The notes under the pieces were generated by a model. It searched no databases. It saw only the letters and a list, made by a program, of their open reading frames with translations, and was not told the origin of the DNA. 64,000 bases of DNA from positions 1-64,000 of the forward strand of contig NZ_JALOBS010000027.1 of assembly GCF_023228165.1 (NCBI RefSeq), written 5' to 3'. Source of the DNA: Methylomonas sp. (lineage in GTDB: Bacteria; Pseudomonadota; Gammaproteobacteria; Methylococcales; Methylomonadaceae). The position numbers were made by a program, and so were the translations under genes. Positions 25,002-33,454 of the stretch are shown here, one piece after another; within the stretch, counting starts at the first letter, position 1; each line of letters begins with the position of its first letter.

Positions 25002-26402
25002 TTAATCCACCACTTTGCCGCCGGCTACGGTTTGCTTGGCTTTTAAGCCGATGGCGAATTTGCTTAGGTAATCATTCGGCTTGCTGGCGTCGTAAACGAT
25101 GCCGTCGATAAACCCGGCTTGCGGCGGTTTGATACCGGTTTCGCCAGCAGCCGGAAAATCGCTGGCCTTGGCTTTGCCCTCGGCGACCAATTCCTTGGCA
25201 GCAGCCGTGTAAATGTCGGGCCGATAAACTTTCTGGGCGGTTTCCAGATACCAATTGTCGGGCTTGAATTCGTTGATCTGGCCCCAACGGCGCATTTGGG
25301 TCAAATACCAGATGGCGTCGCTGTAATAGGGGTAAGTGGCATTGTTACGGAAGAAGGTGTTGAAATCCGGCATGGGGCGTGTGTCGCCTTTTTCGTATTC
25401 GAACGTGCCGGTCATACTGTTACCAATCACCTCGGCATCGGCACCGACATATTGGCTTTGCGCCAACATTTCCACGGCCTCCTTGCGGTTCTTATTATTG
25501 TCCGCATCCAGCCACATCGCGGCGCGAATCAAGGCTTTGACTACCGCTTTATGGGTATTGGGATTTTTGTCGGCCCAGGCTTGACTGACACCGAACACTT
25601 TTTCCGGATTGTCTTTCCAGATTTCATAATCAGTCACCACCGGCACACCTATGCCTTTGAATACGGCCTGCTGATTCCACGGCTCACCGACGCAATATCC
25701 GTAAATGGTGCCCGCCTCGAGGGTCGCCGGCATTTGCGGCGGCGGCGTTACCGATAAAAGTGCGTCGGCATTGATTTGCCCGCCGATATCTTGCGGCGGT
25801 GCGTAATAGCCGGGTTTGATACCGCCGGCAGCCAGCCAATAGCGCAATTCATAGTTATGAGTGGACACCGGAAACACCATGCCCATGTTGAATGGCTTAC
25901 CTGCCTTCTTATATTGCTCGACCACCGGTTTAAGCGAATCGGCTTTAATCGGATGCACCGGCTTACCGTCTTCCATCGGCACATGCGCTTTCATTTGCTT
26001 CCAGATGTCGTTGGATACTGTGATGGCGTTGCCGTTTAAGTCCATACTAAAGGCGGTGATAATGTCGGCTTTGGTGCCAAAACCGATCGCCGCTCCTAAA
26101 GGTTGACCAGCCAGCATATGCGCGCCATCCAACTCGCCGTTGATTACTCTGTCCAACAGGACTTTCCAGTTGGCCTGCGCTTCCAATTGCACGAACAACC
26201 CTTCCTCTTCAAAAAACCCTTTTTCCGCGGCCACCGCCAACGGTGCCATATCGGTCAATTTGATAAAACCGAATTTCAAATCTTCTTTTTCAAGCTTGCC
26301 TGCCGCATGCAATCCGGGGGCAACTCCCAGTCCTGAAACAACCAGGCACGCCGATAGGGCCAGCAATAATTTCTTAGAGGTAGATCTTGGAGCGGTCTTC
26401 AT
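25002..26402 (-). CDS. nrtA: Nitrate ABC transporter substrate-binding protein
   Basis: 466 residues, periplasmic. A long signal peptide (KKLLLALSACLVVSGLGVAPGLHAAG) precedes an NrtA/SsuA-like binding domain with LKFGFIKLTDMAPLAVAAEKGFFEEEGL, DGAHMLAGQPLGA, STHNYELRYWLAAGGI, GTIYGYCVGEPWNQQAV and PYYSDAIWYLTQMRRWGQI. These match nitrate-binding NrtA. The ATG at 26402 has AGGAC upstream; the open frame continues 162 bases upstream through the attenuator leader, but that stretch is non-coding. First gene of nrtA-nrtB-nrtC-porin-nasB-nasA. Confidence 0.92.
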   Translation of the reverse strand: MKTAPRSTSKKLLLALSACLVVSGLGVAPGLHAAGKLEKEDLKFGFIKLTDMAPLAVAAEKGFFEEEGLFVQLEAQANWKVLLDRVINGELDGAHMLAGQPLGAAIGFGTKADIITAFSMDLNGNAITVSNDIWKQMKAHVPMEDGKPVHPIKADSLKPVVEQYKKAGKPFNMGMVFPVSTHNYELRYWLAAGGIKPGYYAPPQDIGGQINADALLSVTPPPQMPATLEAGTIYGYCVGEPWNQQAVFKGIGVPVVTDYEIWKDNPEKVFGVSQAWADKNPNTHKAVVKALIRAAMWLDADNNKNRKEAVEMLAQSQYVGADAEVIGNSMTGTFEYEKGDTRPMPDFNTFFRNNATYPYYSDAIWYLTQMRRWGQINEFKPDNWYLETAQKVYRPDIYTAAAKELVAEGKAKASDFPAAGETGIKPPQAGFIDGIVYDASKPNDYLSKFAIGLKAKQTVAGGKVVD

Positions 26403-26432
26403 AACGAGTCCTATACAAAAACGACGGAAAAT

Positions 26433-26484
26433 AAAAAAGGCGTCGCCGTGATACGGGTAAACCCCATACACGACAGACGCCTTT
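26433..26484 (-). terminator. Leader attenuator terminator of the nrt-nas operon
   Basis: On the minus strand AAAGGCGTC pairs with GACGCCTTT, with a long inner stem (CGTG/CACG and TATGGG/CCCGTA), followed by six T. It lies in the 5' leader, about 30 bases before the nrtA ATG, between the sigma54 promoter and the gene. An intrinsic terminator in this position is what ANTAR proteins such as NasT override. Confidence 0.85.
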
Positions 26485-26493
26485 GTCCGGTTT

Positions 26494-26538
26494 GCTCTAC
26501 TTCGAGCTGAAAATGCAACTCCTACATTGGAGCATTGC
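26494..26538 (-). promoter_or_regulatory. Tandem hexaloop hairpins (ANTAR/NasT target) in the nrtA leader
   Basis: Read on the minus strand, hairpin 1 (26538-26515) is CTCC-AATGTA-GGAG inside an outer GCAA/TTGC; its six-base loop has A at position 1 and G at position 4, the ANTAR-target signature. Hairpin 2 (26507-26494) is GCTC-GAAGTA-GAGC, also a six-base loop with G at position 4, but G at position 1. They are 7 bases apart and sit just ahead of the terminator hairpin. nasT is 0.6 kb upstream on the same strand. Confidence 0.75.
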
Positions 26539-26547
26539 TTACACAAC

Positions 26548-26564
26548 AGCAATAGCAATGCCAA
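26548..26564 (-). promoter_or_regulatory. Sigma54 promoter of nrtA operon
   Basis: Minus-strand TTGGCATTGCTATTGCT matches the -24/-12 consensus (TGGCA-N6-TTGCT) with exact GG-to-GC spacing. It is upstream of the hexaloop hairpins and attenuator, placing them in the transcribed leader. An NtrC-like site lies about 150 bases upstream. Confidence 0.85.
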
Positions 26565-26714
26565 GCTGCTATTTATTCTAAGAAATAATAAATAACTCTA
26601 TAAAAATCAGATTGTTAAAACAGAACCGCCATTCAAGATTTCAATTATCCGACGCTGAATTTGTATCGCAACCCATCATCTGCGCACACAAATGAAACAG
26701 AACACGGATTTTTT

Positions 26715-26729
26715 GCACATCGGTGGTGC
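26715..26729. promoter_or_regulatory. NtrC-like enhancer site upstream of nrtA
   Basis: GCACATCGGTGGTGC fits the enterobacterial NtrC consensus GCAC-N5-TGGTGC at every defined position. It is about 150 bases upstream of the sigma54 promoter, a normal enhancer distance. ntrB-ntrC are encoded 9 kb away in this window. Confidence 0.7.
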
Positions 26730-26897
26730 GACGCCTCATCGCCTGATGATCGTATGAGACTGAAGCTGAATCGGAGATCATCGGGCGAGTTGTCGCAGTT
26801 AACCCGGATAGTGGATCTTAAGGCCGTAAACCAGAAACAACCCGACCATTAATGCCTTTATCCATCTCCCTATTAGAACAACCAGCGGAAATCCCCC

Positions 26898-27077
26898 ATG
26901 AATCCATCCACCCTAAGTCGAACCCAATGCGCCGTTGTATTGTTTATTTTGAGAAAAATAAGCATCGACCCCATCCCGATAACCAGCAGTATCTGTTTAT
27001 ATATGGCTATTTTTCGACCGGTTTGGTTTAAAAGACTGGTGGAAACTATCTATGCGGATATCAACGGCAAAGACTGA
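26898..27077 (+). CDS. Possible small membrane-associated protein
   Basis: A 59-codon frame, MNPSTLSRTQ...RPVWFKRLVETIYADINGKD. Its central part (ITSSICLYMAIF) is hydrophobic and the C-terminus is amphipathic. GCGGAA lies about 8 bases before the ATG. I do not recognise it; composition is plausible for a real small protein, but it lies in a regulatory region and may be chance. Confidence 0.3.
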   Translation: MNPSTLSRTQCAVVLFILRKISIDPIPITSSICLYMAIFRPVWFKRLVETIYADINGKD

Positions 27078-27182
27078 TGCCTTAAGCATTAGAGCCGAAG
27101 AATATCGTAGAAGGCTGGATTTTCGAAGGGCAGGCAGCCGCAATTTCGGCAACTGCCCGAACTCTTAGGACAACGGCTGAAA

Positions 27183-27761
27183 TCACTTAAACAGCTCCGC
27201 CATGGTAATCACATTTTTTGCCATCTCGCCCAGCGAAACCTTTCTATCCATCGCCAGTTTGCGCAAGGCATGGTAGGCCTGATCTTCGTTGTAGTTTTTA
27301 GACTTGATTAATATCGCTTTGGCCCGATCTACCAGCTTGCGCTCTTCGAGCTGGTTCTTGGTTTTTTGCAGCTCGTCTTTTAAGGCTTTTTGGGCCTTGA
27401 AACGGGCGATGGCCACATCGATGATGGCTTTGACGCGGCGGGGTTCCAAACCGTCGACGATATAAGCGCTGACACCGGCTTTGATAACTTTATTGATGGT
27501 CTCTGTCTGCTGATCCTCGGCAAACACAATCACCGGCACCGAGTGCTCGTGATTGATGGTTAAAATCATCTCCAAGATCTTTTCGCTGGGCGCGTATAAA
27601 TTCAACACCACTGCATCCGGCTGTAAGCTTTTTACCACCTCCAACAGGTTTAAGTTCTGCAACTTTAAAGTGGCCACTTGGTAGCCATGTTGGCTCAGGC
27701 TTTGCTCCAAAACCAGGTCGGAATCGAATTCATCGACTACCAGGACTTTGAGTGGGGTCAT
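27183..27761 (-). CDS. nasT: NasT-like ANTAR antiterminator with degenerate receiver
   Basis: 192 residues. The receiver-like domain (1-120) keeps the acidic pocket start (VLVVDEF) but has Asn54 in VVLNLYAP where the phospho-acceptor Asp should be, and Asp in IVDG where the conserved Lys should be; it is a pseudo-receiver. A coiled-coil linker (about 125-145) leads to a C-terminal ANTAR domain: LVDRAKAILIKSKNYNEDQAYHALRKLAMDRKVSLGEMAKNVI. ANTAR proteins bind paired hexaloop hairpins and prevent terminator formation, and such hairpins occur in the nrtA leader. It begins 2 bases after narK. No NasS partner is present in this window. Confidence 0.9.
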   Translation of the reverse strand: MTPLKVLVVDEFDSDLVLEQSLSQHGYQVATLKLQNLNLLEVVKSLQPDAVVLNLYAPSEKILEMILTINHEHSVPVIVFAEDQQTETINKVIKAGVSAYIVDGLEPRRVKAIIDVAIARFKAQKALKDELQKTKNQLEERKLVDRAKAILIKSKNYNEDQAYHALRKLAMDRKVSLGEMAKNVITMAELFK

Positions 27762-27763
27762 GG

Positions 27764-29242
27764 CTATTCCAGTTCGATTTTAATCACAGAGCCGTCAGGC
27801 AAGATTTGGGTAATAAAATTTTTCGGCTCTTCCAGATAGGCTATCAACCCCAATAACAGTACACAACATCCTCCCAACAGTAAAAAAAAGCCGGTATAAG
27901 TGAGAAAGGTCAACAGAATCAGAAAAATGATGGCACCGGCATTACCGTACGCCCCGACAATACCGGCTACCTCCCCGATTATGGCGCGCCTGACCAACGG
28001 CACAAAGGCGAAGATGGCCCCTTCGGCGGCTTGCATAAACAAGGCGCAAACCAAGGTCACCAGCACCGCCAAACCTATCGACCATTGCGCGGATATCAGC
28101 GCCATTAACAAGTACCCGCCCGCCAATCCGCCGGTGAACAGTAAAATAGCTAATTTGCGGCCGATTTTATCGCTCAACCAGCCGCCGGCCGGGCGAGCGA
28201 AAATATTGGTCATCACAAAACTCGAGGCTAACAAGCCGGCATCCAGCATGGAGATATTTTGGCTGACGCTAAAGGTTTTAAAGAAAAACATTGGCAACAT
28301 GGACAACACCGCCAATTTGGAACCGAAGGTAATCAAATAGGCAATGGCTAAAATGACCACTTGCCGGTAACGGTAATGATGAATACTCGAAATCGGCTGG
28401 CTCAAACGTTCGGCGTTGGTATTGACCAGCTGCCGGGCATGCCACAAAAACACCAGCCAGATGCAAATATGCAGCAGCAGCGGCCAGCCGCCGGCCAGGA
28501 TGGGCTCGTCCGGACCGGCTAATTTCCATACCAATAACGATAGTGAACCGTACAGCGGCAACAGGCTCAATATATATAGAAATAAATCGTTGATACTCGT
28601 GACTTCCATACTGCTGGCCCGCTTGGTTTTCAAGCCCGCAAGTTCAGGTGGGAAATTCTCTACATTTCGGTAATAGACCCAGGCGAACCCCAAAGCCAGG
28701 ATGCCGGTGAAGGCGATCGCGTAGCGCCAGCCATTTTCGGGGCCGAAATATAAGGCCAGTCCCGGCAGTAATATCGCCGCCGCCGCCGAACCGAAATTGC
28801 CCCAACCGGCATATATACCTTCCGCTATCCCCATCTGACTGGAAGGAAACCAATCGCCGATGATACGCACGCCGACCACAAAACCCGCCCCAATAAACCC
28901 AAGCAAAAAGCGCGACCATGCCAATTGGGCAAAATCCTCGGCCAGCGCAAACATAAAACAAGGCAGGCTACAAACCGCCAGCAGAACACTGTAACTGATC
29001 CTGGCCCCAAACCGGTCCACGACCAGCCCGATAATCACCCGGGCCGGGATCGTCAACGCCACATTCAACAGCAGTATAATTTCGACTTCGGCATCGCTGA
29101 TTCCCAAATCCTGCTTAATCAGCATCATCAAAGGCGCGTGATTAAACCAGACTACAAAACTGATGAAAAACGCCATCCAACTCAAGTGCAGAATTTTGCT
29201 TTTTCTCTGCATGGTCACCAGTTTAAAGGGGGCGAAAGGCAT
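27764..29242 (-). CDS. narK: Nitrate/nitrite MFS transporter, NarK/NasA-type
   Basis: 492 residues with about 12 TM helices. The nitrate signature GIYAGWGNFGSAAAA and its counterpart GAYGNAGAIIF are both present, with the MFS loop LVVDRFGARI and WLSDKIGRKLA. The ATG at 29242 follows AGGA; an upstream extension to 29341 is open but has no ribosome-binding site and would overlap the divergent regulatory region. It forms an operon with nasT (2-base gap) and gives the cell a second, proton-coupled nitrate or nitrite route beside the ABC transporter. Confidence 0.92.
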   Translation of the reverse strand: MPFAPFKLVTMQRKSKILHLSWMAFFISFVVWFNHAPLMMLIKQDLGISDAEVEIILLLNVALTIPARVIIGLVVDRFGARISYSVLLAVCSLPCFMFALAEDFAQLAWSRFLLGFIGAGFVVGVRIIGDWFPSSQMGIAEGIYAGWGNFGSAAAAILLPGLALYFGPENGWRYAIAFTGILALGFAWVYYRNVENFPPELAGLKTKRASSMEVTSINDLFLYILSLLPLYGSLSLLVWKLAGPDEPILAGGWPLLLHICIWLVFLWHARQLVNTNAERLSQPISSIHHYRYRQVVILAIAYLITFGSKLAVLSMLPMFFFKTFSVSQNISMLDAGLLASSFVMTNIFARPAGGWLSDKIGRKLAILLFTGGLAGGYLLMALISAQWSIGLAVLVTLVCALFMQAAEGAIFAFVPLVRRAIIGEVAGIVGAYGNAGAIIFLILLTFLTYTGFFLLLGGCCVLLLGLIAYLEEPKNFITQILPDGSVIKIELE

Positions 29243-29366
29243 AAAGATTCCTGAATAAACACAATGCAAATCAGCATGCAGCTTACGTGCCAACCAACCA
29301 AACCAGCCGATCTCGCTCGTTTGGCGGGTAGGTAACCCCATTCTGGTGCCATTTAGTCACAAAATT

Positions 29367-29381
29367 GCCTTATTTTGGTGC
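29367..29381. promoter_or_regulatory. NtrC-like half site upstream of nirB
   Basis: GCCTTATTTTGGTGC has the right-hand half TGGTGC intact and the left half reduced to GC. Another TGGTGC occurs at 29344-29349. Both are 60-100 bases upstream of the nirB sigma54 promoter. Confidence 0.45.
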
Positions 29382-29444
29382 AATGTTTTAGGCGCCCCAC
29401 AAACCGAAAACGGGCAAGCCACTGAATTTAATAGTATTTTATTT

Positions 29445-29461
29445 TTGGCATTCATATTGCT
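29445..29461 (+). promoter_or_regulatory. Sigma54 promoter of nirBD operon
   Basis: TTGGCATTCATATTGCT fits the -24/-12 consensus with exact spacing. It differs from the nrtA promoter in only four of 17 positions, indicating common control of nitrate and nitrite reduction genes. Confidence 0.85.
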
Positions 29462-29512
29462 TTTGAAGAATTAAGTCTCCCGCTGAGCTTACCTTGTCAT
29501 TGTTAGTTGGAC

Positions 29513-29567
29513 AAAGGCGTCCTGATTGAATGAGTTCCTCATTTCAATTCAGGCCGCCTTTTTTTTT
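29513..29567 (+). terminator. Leader attenuator terminator of nirBD
   Basis: AAAGGCG pairs with CGCCTTT, and the inner CCTGATTGAATGAG pairs with CTCATTTCAATTCAGG with two bulged bases; nine T follow. The hairpin is about 50 bases downstream of the sigma54 promoter and about 95 bases before the nirB ATG, so it must terminate in the leader unless antiterminated, presumably by NasT. I did not find a clean pair of hexaloop hairpins ahead of it (29462-29512). Confidence 0.85.
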
Positions 29568-29660
29568 GCCCAAAATTTTGACCTAACCCAGCTGGTAAAG
29601 ATTTTGCGACCCCGTCTTTCAGGCGGAGAAACACATCAATGTTTTATAAAGAGGTCAGGT

Positions 29661-32201
29661 ATGAATACGAAACAAACCCTGGTTGTTATAGGCAACGGCA
29701 TGGTCGGCCAGCATTTTCTGACCAAGCTGGTCGAAAGCGCAGCCAAAGATCATTTCCATATTGTCACTTTTTGTGAAGAACCCAGAGCCGCTTACGACCG
29801 GGTACATTTGTCGGAATACTTTACCGGGAAAAGCGCCGAAGACTTATCCTTGGTCAGCGCCGATTTTTTCGCCGAACACGGTATCGAAATTCATCTGGGC
29901 GACAAAGCCGCCACTATTGATCGCCAACAAAAACAGGTCACCTCCGCCAAGGGCGTGGTCATCCGCTACGACAAACTGGTATTGGCGACCGGCTCTTATC
30001 CTTTTGTGCCGCCGGTACCCGGCCATGAAAGGGCCCAATGCCTGGTCTACCGGACCATAGAAGATTTGGAAGCCATTAAAGCCGCCGCGGAAAACTCCAA
30101 AATCGGCACGGTGGTGGGCGGCGGCTTATTAGGTCTGGAAGCCGCCAAGGCTTTAACCGATTTAGGTCTGGAAACCCATGTAGTGGAATTCGCCCCCCGG
30201 TTGATGGCCGTGCAATTGGATGACGGCGGAGGGGCGATGTTGAGACACAAAATCCAGGCCCTGGGTGTCAAAGTACATCTGAATAAAAACACCAGCCTGA
30301 TCGATGATGGCGAACAGTGCCTGCATAAAATGAATTTCGCCGACGGCGAAGTGCTGGAAACCGACTTGATTCTGTTTTCCGCCGGCATCCGCCCACGCGA
30401 CGATATTGCCCGAGCCTGCGGACTGGAAATCGGTCCGCGCGGCGGCATTGTCATCGATAATCAATGCAAGACCTCCGACCCGCATATTTATGCCATAGGC
30501 GAATGCGCCTTGTGGAACGGCCAGATTTTCGGCTTGGTCGCGCCCGGCTATACCATGGCCAGAACCGTCGCCGCCGATTTATCCGGTACGGAAGCCAGTT
30601 TTACCGGCGCGGACATGAGTACCAAGCTGAAGTTAATGGGGGTGGATGTGGCCAGTATCGGCGACGCCCATGCCAGGACCCAGGGCGCAATGGTTTACAC
30701 CTATCAAAACGGCTCCAGAGAAATATACAAACGTTTGGTGGTCAGCCAGGACAAAAAACAATTACTGGGCGCGGTACTGGTGGGCGAGGCCTCCGGCTAC
30801 AGCACCTTGTTGCAATACTGTTTAAACGGCATCGAGTTGCCGGAAAATCCGGATGCGCTGATTTTACCGCAACGCTCCGACGAATCGGTCGGCTTGGGGC
30901 CGGATGCCCTGCCCGCCTCGGCGCAAATTTGTTCCTGCCATGACGTCAGCAAAGGCCAAATCTGCGGCGCCATCGAAGCCGGCTGCACCACAATCGGACA
31001 ACTCAAATCCGCAACCAAAGCCGCTAGCGGCTGCGGTGGTTGCGCGCCTTTGTTGAAATCGGTATTGGATTGCGAACTGATCAAATTGGGCGTGGAAGTC
31101 AGTACCGATATTTGCGAGCATTTCCCGCACACTCGCCAGGATTTGTACAACCTGATCATGGTGGAACAAATCAAGACCTTCGACGACTTGCTGGACAAGC
31201 ACGGCCGCGGCCTGGGCTGCGAAGTCTGTAAACAGGCGGTGGGCTCGATTCTGGCGTCGTATTGGAACGACTATATTCTGGAAAAACCTCACATCGGTTT
31301 ACAGGACACCAACGACACCTATTTGGCCAATATGCAAAAAGACGGCACCTATTCGGTAGTGCCACGGGTGACCGGCGGCGAAATCACCCCGGACGGCTTG
31401 ATTGCACTGGGGCAAGTAGCGAAAAAATACGGTCTATACACTAAAATCACCGGTGGTCAACGGGTGGATTTATTCGGCGCCCGCGTCGAGCAATTACCCT
31501 TGATCTGGAACGAGCTGATCGAGGCCGGTTTCGAATCCGGCCATGCCTACGGCAAATCGTTGCGTACGGTCAAATCCTGCGTCGGCAGTACCTGGTGTCG
31601 GTTCGGTATCGACGACAGCGTCGGCCTGGCTATTGAGCTGGAAAATCGCTATAAGGGTTTACGTGCACCGCACAAAATCAAATTTGCCGTTTCCGGCTGT
31701 ACCCGCGAATGCGCCGAGGCGCAAGGCAAGGATATCGGCGTGATTGCCACCGAAAACGGCTGGAATTTGTACGTCTGCGGCAACGGCGGCATGAAACCAA
31801 GGCACGCGGATTTGTTTGCCACCAATCTGGACAAGGCAACCTTGATTAAATACATCGACCGGGTGCTGATTTTTTATGTGCGCACCGCGGCGCGCCTGCA
31901 ACGCACATCGGTGTGGATGGAAAACATGGAAGGCGGTCTGGATTATCTGAAAGCGGTGATTCTGGAAGACCGACTGGGACTGGCCGACGAATTGGAGCAA
32001 CAGATGCAACACGTCATCGACACCTATCAATGCGAATGGAAAACCACCCTACAGGACGAACAAAAACTGAAACGATTCCGCCACTTTGTCAACAGCGACC
32101 AAGCCGACGACAACGTGGTATTCGTGGAGGAACGCGGCCAAGTGCGCCCGGCCAATGTCGAAGAACGCAAACACTTTAAACTGATCGAAGAGGCGGCATA
32201 A
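29661..32201 (+). CDS. nirB: Assimilatory nitrite reductase [NAD(P)H], large subunit
   Basis: Six-electron reduction of nitrite to ammonium in the cytoplasm. Domains in order: FAD/NAD(P) module (VVIGNGMVGQHFL; VVGGGLLGLEAA; about 1-400), two tandem BFD-like segments (CSCHDVSKGQI...GCGGC, then GCEVCKQAVGS), ferredoxin-like nitrite/sulfite reductase half-domain, and the siroheme/[4Fe-4S] domain with Cys pairs CVGSTWC and SGCTREC. 846 residues, standard. The ATG at 29661 has AGAGG upstream; the open frame extends back through the terminator but that part is leader. Its TAA stop overlaps the nirD ATG. Confidence 0.96.
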   Translation: MNTKQTLVVIGNGMVGQHFLTKLVESAAKDHFHIVTFCEEPRAAYDRVHLSEYFTGKSAEDLSLVSADFFAEHGIEIHLGDKAATIDRQQKQVTSAKGVVIRYDKLVLATGSYPFVPPVPGHERAQCLVYRTIEDLEAIKAAAENSKIGTVVGGGLLGLEAAKALTDLGLETHVVEFAPRLMAVQLDDGGGAMLRHKIQALGVKVHLNKNTSLIDDGEQCLHKMNFADGEVLETDLILFSAGIRPRDDIARACGLEIGPRGGIVIDNQCKTSDPHIYAIGECALWNGQIFGLVAPGYTMARTVAADLSGTEASFTGADMSTKLKLMGVDVASIGDAHARTQGAMVYTYQNGSREIYKRLVVSQDKKQLLGAVLVGEASGYSTLLQYCLNGIELPENPDALILPQRSDESVGLGPDALPASAQICSCHDVSKGQICGAIEAGCTTIGQLKSATKAASGCGGCAPLLKSVLDCELIKLGVEVSTDICEHFPHTRQDLYNLIMVEQIKTFDDLLDKHGRGLGCEVCKQAVGSILASYWNDYILEKPHIGLQDTNDTYLANMQKDGTYSVVPRVTGGEITPDGLIALGQVAKKYGLYTKITGGQRVDLFGARVEQLPLIWNELIEAGFESGHAYGKSLRTVKSCVGSTWCRFGIDDSVGLAIELENRYKGLRAPHKIKFAVSGCTRECAEAQGKDIGVIATENGWNLYVCGNGGMKPRHADLFATNLDKATLIKYIDRVLIFYVRTAARLQRTSVWMENMEGGLDYLKAVILEDRLGLADELEQQMQHVIDTYQCEWKTTLQDEQKLKRFRHFVNSDQADDNVVFVEERGQVRPANVEERKHFKLIEEAA

Positions 32202-32533
32202 TGAGTAAATGGATAGATGTCTGCCATATCGACGACCTGCAACCGGATTCCGGCGTCTGCGCTTTGGTGGAGGGTCGGCAGATAGCGATTTTTTACCTGC
32301 CGAGACTAAATGCCGTGTACGCTATCGGTAATTTCGACCCCTTTAGCGAGGCCAATGTGCTTTCGCGCGGCATGGTGGGCGATTTGGGCGGCCAGCTCAT
32401 GCTGGCTTCACCTATGTACAAGCAGCATTTCAATCTGCAAACCGGCATTTGTTTTGAAGATGCCGCTATCAGTGTACCCGCTTACCCGGCTCGGATCGAC
32501 AACGACCGAGTCGCAATCCGGATGTCGGAGTAA
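32201..32533 (+). CDS. nirD: Nitrite reductase small subunit
   Basis: 110 residues of Rieske fold. The usual Rieske Cys/His iron ligands are absent, as is normal for NirD, which supports NirB without carrying a cluster. Blocks VCHIDDLQPDSGVCALVEGRQIAIF, YAIGNFDPFSEANVLSRGMVGD and SPMYKQHFNLQTGICFED are characteristic. It shares a TAATG junction with nirB. Confidence 0.95.
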   Translation: MSKWIDVCHIDDLQPDSGVCALVEGRQIAIFYLPRLNAVYAIGNFDPFSEANVLSRGMVGDLGGQLMLASPMYKQHFNLQTGICFEDAAISVPAYPARIDNDRVAIRMSE

Positions 32534-32536
32534 ATT

Positions 32537-33454
32537 ATGAAATACCACTATTACATTGCCGATGCGTTCACCAATCAGCTGTTCAACGGTGCGCAGATTG
32601 CGGTGTTTCCCGCTGCGGATGGTTTAAGTAGCGAAACCATGGCCGCGATTGCCAAGGAACTCAACCTGACTGAAACGGTGTTCGTGTTCCACGAACATGG
32701 CGCTGAAAATCGGCGCCGAATGCGTATTTTTTCACCGTTGCGGGAAATCGATTTCGCCGGCCACCCGATTATCGCCACGGCTTTTATATTGGCCGAATGC
32801 GGCGATATCGCGCTCAGCCAAGCGCTGACTAAAATCGTTTTGGAGCAAAATAGCGGACCGGTCGAAGTGAATATTTCCAGCGAGGCGGGCAAACCCAGTT
32901 TCGTGCAACTCAGCCGCAGCGACAGCGCCATCATCGATAGGTTTGCCCCTACCGATGAAGAATTATGCCAGTTTCTGGGCTTGCAGATCGCCGATCTGGA
33001 TCATAAAAAATATTCGCCGCGCCTGGTTTCTTGCGGGTTTCCGTATTTAATCGTACCGGTGTGGAATTACGAATCGGTACGCAAGGCCCGCTTCAATTAT
33101 CCTAACTGGAGTCAATCGGCCGCCCCGCAAACCGCCGCACAGGAAATCCTGTTATTTGCGCCCAAATCGCCCAACCCGGATGCCGATTTCAATGCCCGCC
33201 TGTTGGGTCCGAATATCAGCTTGCAGGACGACCCGCCGGTCGGTAGCGCCATGCCGGCCTTTTGCAGTTATCTATGTTCCTTTGAACGCACCCAAAAAGG
33301 CACCCATAGCTTCTCGGTTGAGCGTGGCGAAATGTCGACCCGTCGCAGCCTGCTGCAGCTGGAAATGGATAACAAACAACAAGAAAAACTGACCATTCGC
33401 ATTGGCGGCCAGGCAGTCATTTTTGCGGAAGGCAGCATCAATATTCCGGCGTGA
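32537..33454 (+). CDS. PhzF-family isomerase/epimerase-like protein
   Basis: 305 residues of the PhzF/diaminopimelate-epimerase-like fold. The family start YYIADAFTNQLFNGAQIAVFP (the usual form is DVFT...GNPLAVF), the catalytic-acid region ELNLTETVFV, and RIFSPLREIDFAGHPIIATAFIL are present. The substrate of most members is unknown. Only 3 bases separate it from nirD, so it should be induced with nitrite reductase, which is an uncommon neighbour. No terminator is visible after it. Confidence 0.85.
   Translation: MKYHYYIADAFTNQLFNGAQIAVFPAADGLSSETMAAIAKELNLTETVFVFHEHGAENRRRMRIFSPLREIDFAGHPIIATAFILAECGDIALSQALTKIVLEQNSGPVEVNISSEAGKPSFVQLSRSDSAIIDRFAPTDEELCQFLGLQIADLDHKKYSPRLVSCGFPYLIVPVWNYESVRKARFNYPNWSQSAAPQTAAQEILLFAPKSPNPDADFNARLLGPNISLQDDPPVGSAMPAFCSYLCSFERTQKGTHSFSVERGEMSTRRSLLQLEMDNKQQEKLTIRIGGQAVIFAEGSINIPA

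Larger units (their letters stand above)
26565..27182. other. 618-base regulatory region between nrtA leader and nasT
   Basis: Holds the sigma54 promoter's upstream sequence and an NtrC-like site (26715-26729). A short plus-strand frame at 26898-27077 is described separately. No other gene is supported. Confidence 0.6.

Noticed and set aside
26403..26564. N-terminal extension of nrtA
   Set aside because: Reads through the hexaloop hairpins and the attenuator; a signal peptide begins at the ATG at 26402.
26661..26852. 63-codon plus-strand frame upstream of nrtA
   Set aside because: Contains the NtrC-like site and has no coding character.
29526..29660. N-terminal extension of nirB
   Set aside because: Starts within the leader terminator; the FAD motif lies at the normal distance from the ATG at 29661.
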